From Deltaproteobacteria bacterium (lineage in GTDB: Bacteria; Desulfobacterota; GWC2-55-46; UBA9637), in contig JACRNJ010000060.1 of NCBI GenBank assembly GCA_016219285.1, positions 1-62,652 of the forward strand: a DNA stretch of 62,652 nucleotides, given 5' to 3'. Each line of letters begins with the position of its first letter. Positions within the stretch are counted from its first letter, which is position 1. Positions 43,301-53,395 of this stretch are shown piece by piece. The notes under the pieces were generated by a model, which saw only the letters and a program-made list of their open reading frames with translations, was not told the origin of the DNA and did not search any database. The position numbers and the translations under genes are program-made.

Positions 43301-43967
43301 CTTCCCTCTTGAGATAATGGCAGTCATTGGTGGCAACCAGAGGTATATCCAGTTTCCTGCTTATTTCCAGAAGCCCTTGGTTCACCTTTTTTTGTTCTTC
43401 AAGTTTATTGTCCTGAAGCTCCAGATAAAATCTCTTGTTATCAAATATTGCCTTATACTCCAGAGCAACCTTTAATGCCTTCTCCTTATTGCCGTTATTC
43501 AAAAGATAGGGAATCTCTCCATGGAGGCAGGAGCTGAGGGCAATCAACCCTTCGTTGTTTGTTTTGAGAAGCTCCTTGTCTATTCTGGGCTTGTAATAGA
43601 AACCTTCAAGATAGGCAGAAGATACAAGCTTGCACAGATTCCTGTACCCCTTTATATTTTTTACCAGAAGTATCAGATGAAACGATACACCTCCGTCTTC
43701 ATCATCCCTGCTTGAGCGATTTATCGCTTTATCAAATCTGCTGCCAGTGGCAACATATGTCTCGCATCCTATGATGGGTTTTATGCCGTAGTGAGATGCC
43801 TTCTCGTAAAACTCAACAGCCCCAAACATGTTCCCGTGGTCAGTCATTGCAAGGGCAGGCATCCTGTATTCCCTGGCAAGATTGAAAAGGTCATCATGCC
43901 TTATAGCCCCGTCAAGCAGACTATACTGCGTGTGCAGATGCAAATGAACAAAATTGGAGTGCTGCAT
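40329..43967 (-). CDS. dnaE: DNA polymerase III subunit alpha
   Basis: Replicative polymerase catalytic subunit, about 1212 residues. An N-terminal PHP domain ([16 protein letters not shown]), palm catalytic Asp residues ([11 protein letters not shown] near 440), the fingers, a helix-hairpin-helix, and an OB domain ([38 protein letters not shown]) are visible. Two segments are repeat-encoded and probably lie in surface loops: [15 protein letters not shown] near residues 335-350, and [20 protein letters not shown] near 1125-1145. The start at 43967 is preferred because homologs begin close to [11 protein letters not shown]; six further codons are open upstream. It is divergent from ppc. Confidence 0.97.
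   Translation of the reverse strand: [1212 protein letters not shown]
40600..40690. repeat. P5 palindrome and CCCCTGA units inside dnaE
   Basis: CCCCCGATAGAAACATTCGG and following GGG form a palindrome at 40618-40640, flanked by GACCCCTGCTCCCTGACCCC-type units. It is translated near the DnaE C-terminus as [14 protein letters not shown]. The unit matches 33659-33679 in the intergenic element, reading the other way. Confidence 0.75.
42934..42985. repeat. Heptamer repeat (GGATTTC) inside dnaE
   Basis: Four near-perfect tandem copies of ATTTCGG are translated on the minus strand as [10 protein letters not shown] between two conserved parts of DnaE. Confidence 0.85.
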
Positions 43968-44023
43968 GGGAAAAAAGCCTATCATAATTTATGGAGTTTG
44001 AAAAGGGCTAATTCACCTTAATC

Positions 44024-44052
44024 TTGACACTATGGCGTAATAACTGTTAGCA
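44024..44052 (+). promoter_or_regulatory. Candidate promoter for ppc
   Basis: A perfect TTGACA at 44024-44029 is followed after 18 bases by TAGCAT. It is the best match in the dnaE/ppc divergent gap. Confidence 0.35.
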
Positions 44053-44069
44053 TTTGCAAACAAATCAAT

Positions 44070-44095
44070 AAAAAGCTTACTTCAGAAAGCTTTTT
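44070..44095 (+). terminator. Attenuator-like hairpin in the ppc leader
   Basis: AAAAAGCTT and AAGCTTTTT pair perfectly around an 8-base loop, with the arm itself ending in T residues. It lies 20 to 45 bases before the ppc start. It is short and may be a weak terminator or only an inverted repeat. Confidence 0.35.
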
Positions 44096-44116
44096 CATAA
44101 ACAAAGAGAGAGGAAG

Positions 44117-47086
44117 GTGGATTATGTGGTAAGAGATAAGAAGAAAAGACCGCCTCGCCAGCTTTCCAATCATCTTATACATGCGAAAGATAAAGCCCTT
44201 CTTGATGATATAGCCTATCTAAAAACAATCCTCCATCAGGTTCTTGAGGAACAGGTTGGGGCAAGGCTGCTCAAGGTCATAGAAGACCTGAGCGCAGCCA
44301 GCGCCCTTCCTGCCAAATACATAAGCCGCTCAATATTATCCAATAAATCCCGGCGCCAAAAATTTTGGTATGGAGGCAGCCTGTTAAAAAAGGTAAAAAG
44401 CCTTAGTCTGAATGAGGCAGTCCGGATTATCCAGGCATACTCAATAAATTTCCAGCTTATCAATCTGGCCGAAGAAAATTTCAGCATGCAGGACAGACGG
44501 GCAACGCAAAGGAACGGCCAGCCTGTCCCCGGCTCTCTGGAGGAATGCATCAAATCGTTTAAGCAAAAAGGCATTGGTCATGATGAAGTGCAGCTTCTCT
44601 TAACCCGACTCGGGGTCATGCCGGTAATAACAGCGCACCCAACAGAGGTGAAAAGAAGAACCGTTCTGGAAAAACACAGAAAGATATATCTTGCAATATT
44701 CAAAAAGGAAAACACTATATGGACAAAGAGAGAAAAAGAGCTTATACGGGAAGACATACTGGGAGAGGTTCAGAAGCTCTGGCAGACCGGAGATATACGG
44801 CTGGCCCGCCCCAGGGTAGAAGAAGAAGTTTTAAACGGTTTTTTTTATTTCAATAAAACATTTTTTGACGTCCTGCCCATGCTGTATGACGAGCTTTTTT
44901 ACCAGCTTCGCAAATATTACCCCGGATATAAATTTTTCATGCCCCGGACGGACGGCAGCCGCCGGACTGCCTTCCTGCCGCTATTCTCATTCGGCAGCTG
45001 GATAGGCGGCGACAGGGATGGAAATCCGTTTGTAACCAGTGAAAAGATAAACTGGACGTTAACGTCGCACAAGGAATTAGTCCTTTCCAAATACGTAGAA
45101 ATCGTATCTGCGCTTATATCCAAATTAAGCATATCCCGGCAGCTTATCTCTCCCAGCAGCGAGCTTCTTACATCCATAAAGCATGATGCGCGAGATATGG
45201 ATGCTGACGGACAAAAGATACTATCAAGAAATCCCCATGAACCATACCGACAGAAACTTTCTCTTATCAAGAGAAAACTTGAAAATACCTTAAAGGCAGG
45301 GGCCAGGGGGCAGGGGTCAGAGGGCAGGTTTGAAGAAACTGTAACTCAAGGCTTTAGCCTTGAAGGCGTCAAACCTGAAGGTTTGAGTTACAGGAACGCT
45401 GAAGAATTTATACAGGATTTGAACATAATAAAGGCAAGCCTTCATGAAAATAAGGGAGAAAGGATTTCAAAACTTGATATTGAGCCGCTGATAAGGCAGG
45501 CAGAAACCTTTGGCTTTCATCTGGCAAAGCTGGATATACGGCAGCACAGTGAAATCCATAGAATGGCTATTGCAGAATTGTTAGAAAAGGCCTGCATTGT
45601 AAAATCAGGATACCTTGCCTTGCCGGAGCATGACAAGGCAAGGATCCTTTCCAAAGAGCTTGCCTCTATAAGACCTTTGGTGCCGGACTATCTGCATCTG
45701 TCACCCGAAACAAAAGAGGTCCTGGATACATTCAGGGTAATCAAACATGCCCAGGAAGAAATAAGCTGGGATGCCGTAGGCTCTTACATAGTCAGTATGA
45801 CGCACAACGCAAGCGATATCCTGGCCGTTCAGCTTCTGGCCAAGGAGGCTGGGCTTTGCGGGGTCGGCGGCGATAACGAGCTGTTTAACAGGCTTGACAT
45901 CGTGCCGCTCTTTGAAACCATAGACGACTTAAGGAGGGCTCCGGCTATACTCAGAGAACTATTTTCAAACCATACCTATAGAAGATATCTTGCAAAAAGA
46001 GATAATATGTATGAGGTTATGCTCGGCTATTCAGACAGCTGCAAAGACGGCGGCATATTAACATCAGGGTGGGAACTCTATCAGGCTCAGAAGATAATAA
46101 CAGAGACGGCAGCGGCATATAAGCTTAAGCTGAAATTCTTTCATGGAAGAGGCGGTACCGTCGGCAGAGGCGGAGGCCCTACGCACAAGGCAATCCTTGC
46201 CCAGCCGCGAGGCACGGTCAACGGCCTTATCAAGATAACGGAACAGGGCGAAGTCATATCCTCCAAATATGCAAATCTCGGCACAGCATTGTATAATTTA
46301 AACATGCTCGTTGCCGGGGTTATGGAGGCAACATTAGACAGTGAACAGTTAACGGTTAACAGTGAACAGTCAAACAAAGAAATTATATTTGAGGAGGCAT
46401 TCAAGGAAATTTCCGAAATATCTTACAGACTCTACCGGGAGCTGGTTGATGATGCGGATTTTTTAACATACTTTTATCAGGCCACTCCCATAGAAGAACT
46501 GGAGCATCTCAATATAGGCTCCCGGCCAACATACAGAAAGGGGGGCGGCAAGGTAGAAGATTTGCGGGCAATCCCATGGGTTTTTAGCTGGAACCAAAGC
46601 AGACATATCGTACCGGGATGGTATCCGTTTGGTTCCAGTCTGGAGACGTTTATCGGCGGCAATGCCGGGCGCAAGAGGCTCCTTCAGGATATGTATGAGC
46701 ATTGGCCATTTTTTAATAATCTCGTAGATAATATTCAGATGGTTATCGCAAAATCAGACATGACAATCGCCGGATTCTACTCTTCATTGGTAAAAGATAA
46801 AAGGATAAGACATAGGATTTATAAAAAAATCAATGCGGAGTTTAACCTTACGGTAAAAATGCTCTTAATGATTACAAAACAAAAGAAGATATTGGATAAC
46901 AGCCAGTTTCTTCAAAAATCTATAGATATGAGAAAACCGAGTATAGACCCCGTAAATTATATTCAGGTCACACTTTTAAAACGACTGCGAAATGGAAGTT
47001 TAACCGGCAATGAAAAAGAAAAATTAATCGCAACGCTCATGATGAGTATCAACTGCATCGCAGCCGGGCTGCGTAACACAGGCTAA
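44117..47086 (+). CDS. ppc: Phosphoenolpyruvate carboxylase
   Basis: Anaplerotic carboxylation of PEP to oxaloacetate, 989 residues. The catalytic His region VITAHPTEVKRRTVL, SWIGGDRDGNPFVTSEKI, LGYSDSCKDGGILTSGWELYQAQ, the loop FHGRGGTVGRGGGPTHKAI and RAIPWVFSWNQSRHIVPGWYPFG are all present. It is longer than usual in part because of two repeat-derived insertions: GARGQGSEGRFEETVTQGFS and following (DNA 45295-45392) and LDSEQLTVNSEQSNKE (DNA 46338-46372). The start is GTG at 44117 or 44126; GGAAGGTGG serves the latter better. It is monocistronic, with repeats downstream. Confidence 0.96.
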   Translation: MDYVVRDKKKRPPRQLSNHLIHAKDKALLDDIAYLKTILHQVLEEQVGARLLKVIEDLSAASALPAKYISRSILSNKSRRQKFWYGGSLLKKVKSLSLNEAVRIIQAYSINFQLINLAEENFSMQDRRATQRNGQPVPGSLEECIKSFKQKGIGHDEVQLLLTRLGVMPVITAHPTEVKRRTVLEKHRKIYLAIFKKENTIWTKREKELIREDILGEVQKLWQTGDIRLARPRVEEEVLNGFFYFNKTFFDVLPMLYDELFYQLRKYYPGYKFFMPRTDGSRRTAFLPLFSFGSWIGGDRDGNPFVTSEKINWTLTSHKELVLSKYVEIVSALISKLSISRQLISPSSELLTSIKHDARDMDADGQKILSRNPHEPYRQKLSLIKRKLENTLKAGARGQGSEGRFEETVTQGFSLEGVKPEGLSYRNAEEFIQDLNIIKASLHENKGERISKLDIEPLIRQAETFGFHLAKLDIRQHSEIHRMAIAELLEKACIVKSGYLALPEHDKARILSKELASIRPLVPDYLHLSPETKEVLDTFRVIKHAQEEISWDAVGSYIVSMTHNASDILAVQLLAKEAGLCGVGGDNELFNRLDIVPLFETIDDLRRAPAILRELFSNHTYRRYLAKRDNMYEVMLGYSDSCKDGGILTSGWELYQAQKIITETAAAYKLKLKFFHGRGGTVGRGGGPTHKAILAQPRGTVNGLIKITEQGEVISSKYANLGTALYNLNMLVAGVMEATLDSEQLTVNSEQSNKEIIFEEAFKEISEISYRLYRELVDDADFLTYFYQATPIEELEHLNIGSRPTYRKGGGKVEDLRAIPWVFSWNQSRHIVPGWYPFGSSLETFIGGNAGRKRLLQDMYEHWPFFNNLVDNIQMVIAKSDMTIAGFYSSLVKDKRIRHRIYKKINAEFNLTVKMLLMITKQKKILDNSQFLQKSIDMRKPSIDPVNYIQVTLLKRLRNGSLTGNEKEKLIATLMMSINCIAAGLRNTG
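45295..45392. repeat. G-rich heptamers plus palindromic hairpin inside ppc
   Basis: Units like GGGGGCA (45295-45328) are followed by the hairpin GTAACTCAAGGCTTTAGCC ... AACCTGAAGGTTTGAGTTAC (45341-45392). The hairpin is nearly identical to the intergenic one at 22711-22763. Confidence 0.85.
46338..46372. repeat. Heptamer repeat (CAGTGAA/CAGTTAA) inside ppc
   Basis: ACAGTGAACAGTTAACGGTT continues as AACAGTGAACAGT, a self-complementary centre flanked by direct units. Translated as SEQLTVNSEQ. Confidence 0.85.
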
Positions 47087-47090
47087 CAGT

Positions 47091-47304
47091 GAAATAGCTA
47101 TTAAAAACCTCGCTATTTTACAAACCTGCGATTTGGCTGCCATACTTCGTTATCGAACAATTTTTGTTCCTCACCGTATCGGTGAACATACGGCTCGTCT
47201 CAAATAACACACCCCTTTAGTCCCCTCTCGAGAGGGGATTTAGGGGTGTGTTGTCTAACAGCCAACTTACAGGTTTCCCCGAAAATCAATGTCTATTTTT
47301 TGGG
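47091..47304. repeat. Composite palindromic repeat, family A copy 3 (inverted)
   Basis: The reverse complement of the family A layout. The P1 unit is at 47277-47304, then comes a core without the CTTGACAG hairpin, the CCCCT/AGGGG palindrome (about 47202-47263, TCTCGAGAGGGG centre), a part shared only with copy 1 (GACGAGCCGTATG), and a decayed AAAATAGCGA hairpin next to the ppc stop. Confidence 0.8.
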
Positions 47305-47322
47305 GCTAATTTAAATACCAGT

Positions 47323-48459
47323 ATGAAAACTGCTTTCTTATATTCTGATGAGTTTGGCAAATACAGCTACGGCTCAAGCCACCCGATGATGCCTGTCAGG
47401 CTCATAATTACCTACGAACTCATAAAGTCATACGGTCTTTTAAACACGCCGGATACCCGGCTGATTGATGCAAGAAAGGCAACAGAGGCGGAACTTCTTT
47501 GCTTTCACACAAAGGAGTATATTAAAACACTGAAACAGGCAGACTCGGGAGATATGCCGGAAAACGGGTGGAGGCACGGCCTCGGATTTGGCGATAATCC
47601 TGTTTTTAAAGGAGTCTATGCATGGTCGCTTTATTCAGCGGGTGCGTCTCTTCAGGCTGCGGAGTTAGTCTCGTCCGGAAAAACCGACATCGCCTTTAAC
47701 ATCTGCGGCGGCCTGCATCACGCAATGGCAGACAAGGCATCGGGCTTTTGCTATCTGAATGACGCTGTCCTTGCAATTAAATATCTGCTCACCAGGGGTA
47801 AAAGGATTGCCTATGTTGACATAGATGCCCATCACGGCGACGGTGTGCAGGCAGCGTTTTATGACACAGACCGGGTTTTAACAATCTCTCTGCATGAGAG
47901 CGGGCATTATCTTTTTCCGGGGACTGGATTTCCCAATGAGGCAGGCGTTGGCAAAGGCAAGGGTTACTCAGTCAATCTTCCTTTGCCGCCGGAGGCGGAT
48001 GATGTGGTTTTTACAAAAAGTTTTAAGGATATCGTGCCGCTGTTTATTGACAGATTCAAACCGGATATAATTGTTACGCAACTTGGCGTAGACACATTCA
48101 GGACTGACCCCATAACCCATCTTAATCTTACAACCAATGGCTTTGAGATATTGATAAACTATTTTAAGTCATGCGGCCTGCCATGGATTGCCCTGGGCGG
48201 AGGTGGTTATAACCTTGACAACGTGGCAAGGGCGTGGACATTGGCATGGACTGTGATGAATGGCGTGAAACTGCAAAACAAGATACCTCATGAATTTGCT
48301 CATATGGCAGAAAAGTTTGGTGTCAGCAGAAATTCGGTCGTTGATGAACCATTTGGACTTGCAGCCGAAAAAAGAGAGCAGCTTTTAGAATCTATGCAAG
48401 GTGATATTGCATTTCTAAAGAAAGATGTGTTACCTTTGATAAAAACAGGCAATAGGTGA
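47323..48459 (+). CDS. acuC: Histone deacetylase-like / AcuC family protein
   Basis: Zinc-dependent deacetylase fold, 378 residues. HPMMPVRLIITYELI, ICGGLHHAMADKASGFCYLN (catalytic His pair), YVDIDAHHGDGVQAAFY (zinc Asp and His), LHESGHYLFPGTG, QLGVDTFRTDPITHLNLT (second zinc Asp) and LGGGGYNL are all present, so the enzyme should be active. AcuC-type members deacetylate acetyl-CoA synthetase; this is not shown here. The start at 47323 is chosen because the frame upstream runs through the repeat and does not resemble the family. Confidence 0.9.
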   Translation: MKTAFLYSDEFGKYSYGSSHPMMPVRLIITYELIKSYGLLNTPDTRLIDARKATEAELLCFHTKEYIKTLKQADSGDMPENGWRHGLGFGDNPVFKGVYAWSLYSAGASLQAAELVSSGKTDIAFNICGGLHHAMADKASGFCYLNDAVLAIKYLLTRGKRIAYVDIDAHHGDGVQAAFYDTDRVLTISLHESGHYLFPGTGFPNEAGVGKGKGYSVNLPLPPEADDVVFTKSFKDIVPLFIDRFKPDIIVTQLGVDTFRTDPITHLNLTTNGFEILINYFKSCGLPWIALGGGGYNLDNVARAWTLAWTVMNGVKLQNKIPHEFAHMAEKFGVSRNSVVDEPFGLAAEKREQLLESMQGDIAFLKKDVLPLIKTGNR

Positions 48460-48530
48460 TAGACAATAGGCAATAGGACCAACAAAAATCCATAGCCTAT
48501 GGCGGCCCCTTGCCCATAGCCTGTATTCAT
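48455..48530. repeat. Heptamer repeat junction (CAATAGG type)
   Basis: GATAGACAATAGGCAATAGG and the complementary CCATAGCCTATGG and CCCATAGCCTG face each other across the gap. The repeat starts at the stop of the deacetylase gene and ends at the ald start. Confidence 0.75.
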
Positions 48531-49640
48531 ATGATAATAGGCATTCCAAAAGAGATTAAAGATAATGAGTATCGTGTTGCCATAACACCAGCAGGCGTCA
48601 ATGTCCTTACCAGGGCAGGGCATAAGATAATAATTGAAAATGGCGCCGGCATTGGCAGCGGAATAAGCAATGAGGAGTATCTAGATGAGGGCGCAAAGAC
48701 GGTTGACACAGCCCACGAGGTATTTAAGTCGGCTGATATGATTGTGAAGGTCAAAGAACCGCTCCCTCAGGAATATCCATTATTACGAAAAGACCAGATG
48801 CTTTTTACCTACCTTCACCTTGCCCCAATGCCTGAACTGACCAGTGCACTGATAAAAAGCGGTATCATCGCTGTTGCCTATGAAACGGTTGAGCTTCAGG
48901 ACGGAAATCTTCCGATACTGACGCCCATGAGCGAGGTTGCGGGAAAAATAGCTGTTCAGGTTGGCGCATATTATCTGATGAAGACAAACGGCGGAAGAGG
49001 AGTGCTGCTTGGCAGCGTGCCGGGCGTAGAAAAAGGGAAGGTGGCGATTATTGGCGGAGGGGTGGTTGGGACAAACGCTGCAAAGATAGCAGTAGGGTTG
49101 GGGGCAAAGGTTGTTATCATAAACCGTGGCCTTGAAAGGCTGCGTTATCTTGACGACATATTTGGAGACAGGATAGAGACCTATGCCTCAAATGCGTATA
49201 ATATTGAAAAGGCGGTTATAGACGCTGACCTCGTCATTGGTGGGGTTCTCATTACCGGCGCCAAGGCACCGCATTTGGTTACAAGAAACATGATTTCAAA
49301 AATGAGAAAGGGCTCTGTAATTGTAGATGTATCTGTTGACCAGGGCGGCTGCGTAGAAACTATTAAGCCAACAACTCACTCAAACCCTGTTTATGAAATC
49401 GATGGTATTATTCATTACGGCGTTACAAATATGCCTGGCGCTGTACCGAGAACATCAACTTTTGCACTTACAAACGCAACTCTGCCATATATTGTAAAAA
49501 TAGCAAATCTCGGAGTTGATGCATTAAAACAAGACGCCGCTTTAGCAAAAGGAGTTAATATATTTAAAGGAAAGATAACACATAGCGCTGTTGCAAGCGC
49601 AATATCAATGAATTTTATTCCTCTTGAAGGGTTGATTTAG
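48531..49640 (+). CDS. ald: Alanine dehydrogenase
   Basis: NAD-dependent interconversion of alanine and pyruvate, 369 residues. [20 protein letters not shown] with the catalytic region, [41 protein letters not shown], the Rossmann loop [20 protein letters not shown] and [20 protein letters not shown] are typical. The start at 48531 abuts the repeat and has no Shine-Dalgarno; seven more codons are open upstream through the repeat. It follows acuC by 71 bases. Confidence 0.96.
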   Translation: MIIGIPKEIKDNEYRVAITPAGVNVLTRAGHKIIIENGAGIGSGISNEEYLDEGAKTVDTAHEVFKSADMIVKVKEPLPQEYPLLRKDQMLFTYLHLAPMPELTSALIKSGIIAVAYETVELQDGNLPILTPMSEVAGKIAVQVGAYYLMKTNGGRGVLLGSVPGVEKGKVAIIGGGVVGTNAAKIAVGLGAKVVIINRGLERLRYLDDIFGDRIETYASNAYNIEKAVIDADLVIGGVLITGAKAPHLVTRNMISKMRKGSVIVDVSVDQGGCVETIKPTTHSNPVYEIDGIIHYGVTNMPGAVPRTSTFALTNATLPYIVKIANLGVDALKQDAALAKGVNIFKGKITHSAVASAISMNFIPLEGLI

Positions 49641-49812
49641 ATATAATTTAGCAGCGCCTTTTTTCACACAACCTCTATCAATTCTTTCAAACAATTGACA
49701 ATTAATTTTGAATTTTAGCTAACGGACTTAATTTAATTATTGACATATTATACAAAAAATGTTTACTTCTACATTTCAAATTTTTTAATACGGCTAAAGG
49801 AGGCTACTACTT

Positions 49813-50976
49813 ATGGGAATTAAGAACTATCTTTTTACATCAGAATCTGTTACCGAGGGACATCCCGACAAGGTTGCTGATCAGATATCTGATTCTGTCC
49901 TGGATGCAATACTCTCACAAGACCAAAAGAGCAGGGTAGCTTGTGAAACGCTTGTCACAACAGGTCTGGCGCTTGTAGCAGGAGAGATAACCACAAAGGC
50001 TCAGTTAAACTATCCCGATATTATAAGGAATACTATCAGGGATATAGGCTACACCGATGCCAGTATGGGTTTTGATGCGCATACCTGCGCCGTTATGGTA
50101 ACACTGGATAAACAGTCGCCTGATATCGCAATGGGCGTTGACACTACTGAAGGCAAGGAGCAAGGGGCTGGAGACCAGGGACTTATGTTTGGATATGCAT
50201 GCAACCATACACCGGAACTTATGCCCATGCCTATACATTTTGCGCACAAGATAACACAGAGGCTTGCAGAGGCAAGAAAAAGTGGCGAGCTCAAGTTTTT
50301 GAGGCCGGATGGAAAATCTCAGGTTACAATACAATATATTAATAACAGGCCTGTAAAGGTTGATACGGTTGTGGTCTCAAGCCAGCATTCGCCTGATGTT
50401 GATAATAAAAAACTAAGAGAGGCTATAATTGAAGAGGTTGTAAAAAAGGTTATCCCGGCCGAGTTCTTGGATAAAAACACAAAGTATTATATAAACCCCA
50501 CAGGAAGGTTTGTTGTAGGCGGCCCTCAGGGTGACTGCGGGTTGACAGGAAGAAAGATAATAGTTGATACATACGGCGGCCACGGAAGCCACGGCGGCGG
50601 AGCATTTTCAGGCAAAGACCCGTCAAAGGTGGACAGGTCTGCCTCATATATGGCAAGGTATGTTGCAAAGAATGTGGTTGCAGCAGGCCTTGCAGATGAA
50701 TGCGAGGTGCAGCTAGCATATGCAATAGGCGTTGCCGAACCGGTATCAGTTATGGTTGACACATTTGACACAGAAAAGATTGCGCCGGAAAAGATTGTCC
50801 ATCTCATTCAGGAAAGCTTCAAGATGAAGCCGGCAGATATCATAAAAACACTGGATCTTCTCAGACCCATCTATAGAAAAACAGCTTCCAACGGCCATTT
50901 CGGCAGAAATGAGCCCGAATTCACATGGGAGAAAACCGATAAGGCAGCGGCATTGAAGAAAGCAGCAAAACTGTAA
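49813..50976 (+). CDS. metK: S-adenosylmethionine synthase
   Basis: Makes SAM from methionine and ATP, 387 residues. [20 protein letters not shown] at the start, [12 protein letters not shown], the phosphate loop [20 protein letters not shown] and [26 protein letters not shown] stands before the ATG. TTGACA hexamers at 49695 and 49740 lack convincing -10 partners. It is directly followed by ahcY, so SAM synthesis and recycling are linked. No SAM riboswitch was recognised in the 170-base leader. Confidence 0.97.
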   Translation: MGIKNYLFTSESVTEGHPDKVADQISDSVLDAILSQDQKSRVACETLVTTGLALVAGEITTKAQLNYPDIIRNTIRDIGYTDASMGFDAHTCAVMVTLDKQSPDIAMGVDTTEGKEQGAGDQGLMFGYACNHTPELMPMPIHFAHKITQRLAEARKSGELKFLRPDGKSQVTIQYINNRPVKVDTVVVSSQHSPDVDNKKLREAIIEEVVKKVIPAEFLDKNTKYYINPTGRFVVGGPQGDCGLTGRKIIVDTYGGHGSHGGGAFSGKDPSKVDRSASYMARYVAKNVVAAGLADECEVQLAYAIGVAEPVSVMVDTFDTEKIAPEKIVHLIQESFKMKPADIIKTLDLLRPIYRKTASNGHFGRNEPEFTWEKTDKAAALKKAAKL

Positions 50977-50977
50977 T

Positions 50978-52352
<1,375 letters not shown>

Positions 52353-52354
52353 TA

Positions 52355-52427
52355 CGATTTTAGATTGTAGATTTAAGATTTTAGATTTTTTAAAATCGTA
52401 AATCTTAATTCGTAAATTGTAAATCAT
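52355..52427. repeat. Heptamer repeat junction (ATTTTAG/ATTTACG type)
   Basis: ACGATTTTAGATTGTAGATT and the complementary AAAATCGTAAATCTTAATTC fill the ahcY to tRNA gap, starting at the ahcY stop. Confidence 0.75.
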
Positions 52428-52431
52428 TAAC

Positions 52432-52507
<76 letters not shown>

Positions 52508-52558
52508 GATTGGCTGGGGAAATACTACTATAAGTTTTCTTAAGAATGGAGACAGTAT

Positions 52559-53095
52559 ATGAAACTGCAGCTGCAAATCACTTCTCTCAATTTTGAAATA
52601 ACTGATATTATAAAAGAACAGATACGGGAAAAGGTGGAAAAACTGGACAATTTTTACAGCCACATCATGCGATGCAGAGTTGTGATAGAGGTTCCACATC
52701 GCCACAAACATAAAGGCATGTTATACGACATTCACATTTATATGACAGTGCCTGGCGGAGAAATAGTGATAAAACGCGAGCCTGATGAGGATATCTATGT
52801 GGCAATAAGAGACGCCTTTGATGCAGCGCTGCGCAAATTGGAAGACTACGCAAGGAAACAGAGGGGCGATACAAAACGGCACGAGGAAATTCCTCCTGCT
52901 ATGGTAAGCGCCATATTTCCTGACAAAGGGTATGGCTTCATCACTACATTGGATGGCAGGGAAATATATTTTCATGAAAACAGCGTGCTTAACAACGAGT
53001 TTAAGCTCCTGAAGGTTGGCGCAGAAGTGCATTTTGCGGAAGAACAGGGAGAAAAAGGCCCTCAGGCAAGCACGGTAAGGATAATAGGGAAATAA
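52559..53095 (+). CDS. HPF/RaiA-like protein fused to a cold-shock domain
   Basis: 178 residues in two domains. Residues 1-100 are a hibernation-promoting-factor fold (ITSLNFEITDIIKEQIREKV, MRCRVVIEVPHRHKHKGMLYDIHIYM, DEDIYVAIRDAFDAALRKLEDY) that in relatives binds the 30S decoding region and silences ribosomes. Residues 112-178 are a CspA-like OB fold with both RNA-binding motifs (KGYGFI and EIYFHENSV). The fusion would add nucleic-acid binding to a ribosome-associated protein. It follows the tRNA gene and has no clear operon partner. It should not be read as a plain HPF. Confidence 0.88.
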   Translation: MKLQLQITSLNFEITDIIKEQIREKVEKLDNFYSHIMRCRVVIEVPHRHKHKGMLYDIHIYMTVPGGEIVIKREPDEDIYVAIRDAFDAALRKLEDYARKQRGDTKRHEEIPPAMVSAIFPDKGYGFITTLDGREIYFHENSVLNNEFKLLKVGAEVHFAEEQGEKGPQASTVRIIGK

Positions 53096-53203
53096 GGTTT
53101 GCAGCCAGAATGACTGTTCTTATTGCGCTAGATGGCTTCTCTGGTTTTGGTTTTAAAATTTTGATTGGGCGGGACAAGGCGGCGCTGCATTTTGGGCAGT
53201 TTA

Positions 53204-53341
53204 CGATGTTATAGTGGACGACAAAAATAAGTAGCTGTAGTTTGCCCAACCCAACCTTCTGTTGGGTGCCCCATGGGCGTATCCCCGCTTAAAGCCTGCG
53301 GGGACAAGTTTAAAACCGCCGATAAATCGGCAGACTACAAA
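53204..53341. repeat. Palindromic element, family B copy 4 (nested)
   Basis: TGTAGTTTGCC at 53237 pairs with GGCAGACTACA near 53335. Inside are ACCCAAC...GTTGGGTG, a P5-like CCCCGCTTAAAGCCTGCGGG (53283-53303) and CCGCCGATAAATCGG. The remainder of 53096-53395 has no coding frame or terminator that I can see. Confidence 0.7.
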
Positions 53342-53395
53342 TTTATGTCGCTGCCTATAGCAGGGAAGTTTGTCCCGCATTTTCTACAAAGCAAC

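Noticed and set aside
47248-47322. Upstream start for the AcuC-like gene
   Set aside because: The added 25 codons run through the family A repeat and do not match the deacetylase family; ATG at 47323 does.
49641-49812. Possible SAM riboswitch in front of metK
   Set aside because: No recognisable S-box, SAM-II or similar core and no terminator hairpin; only AT-rich sequence and TTGACA hexamers.
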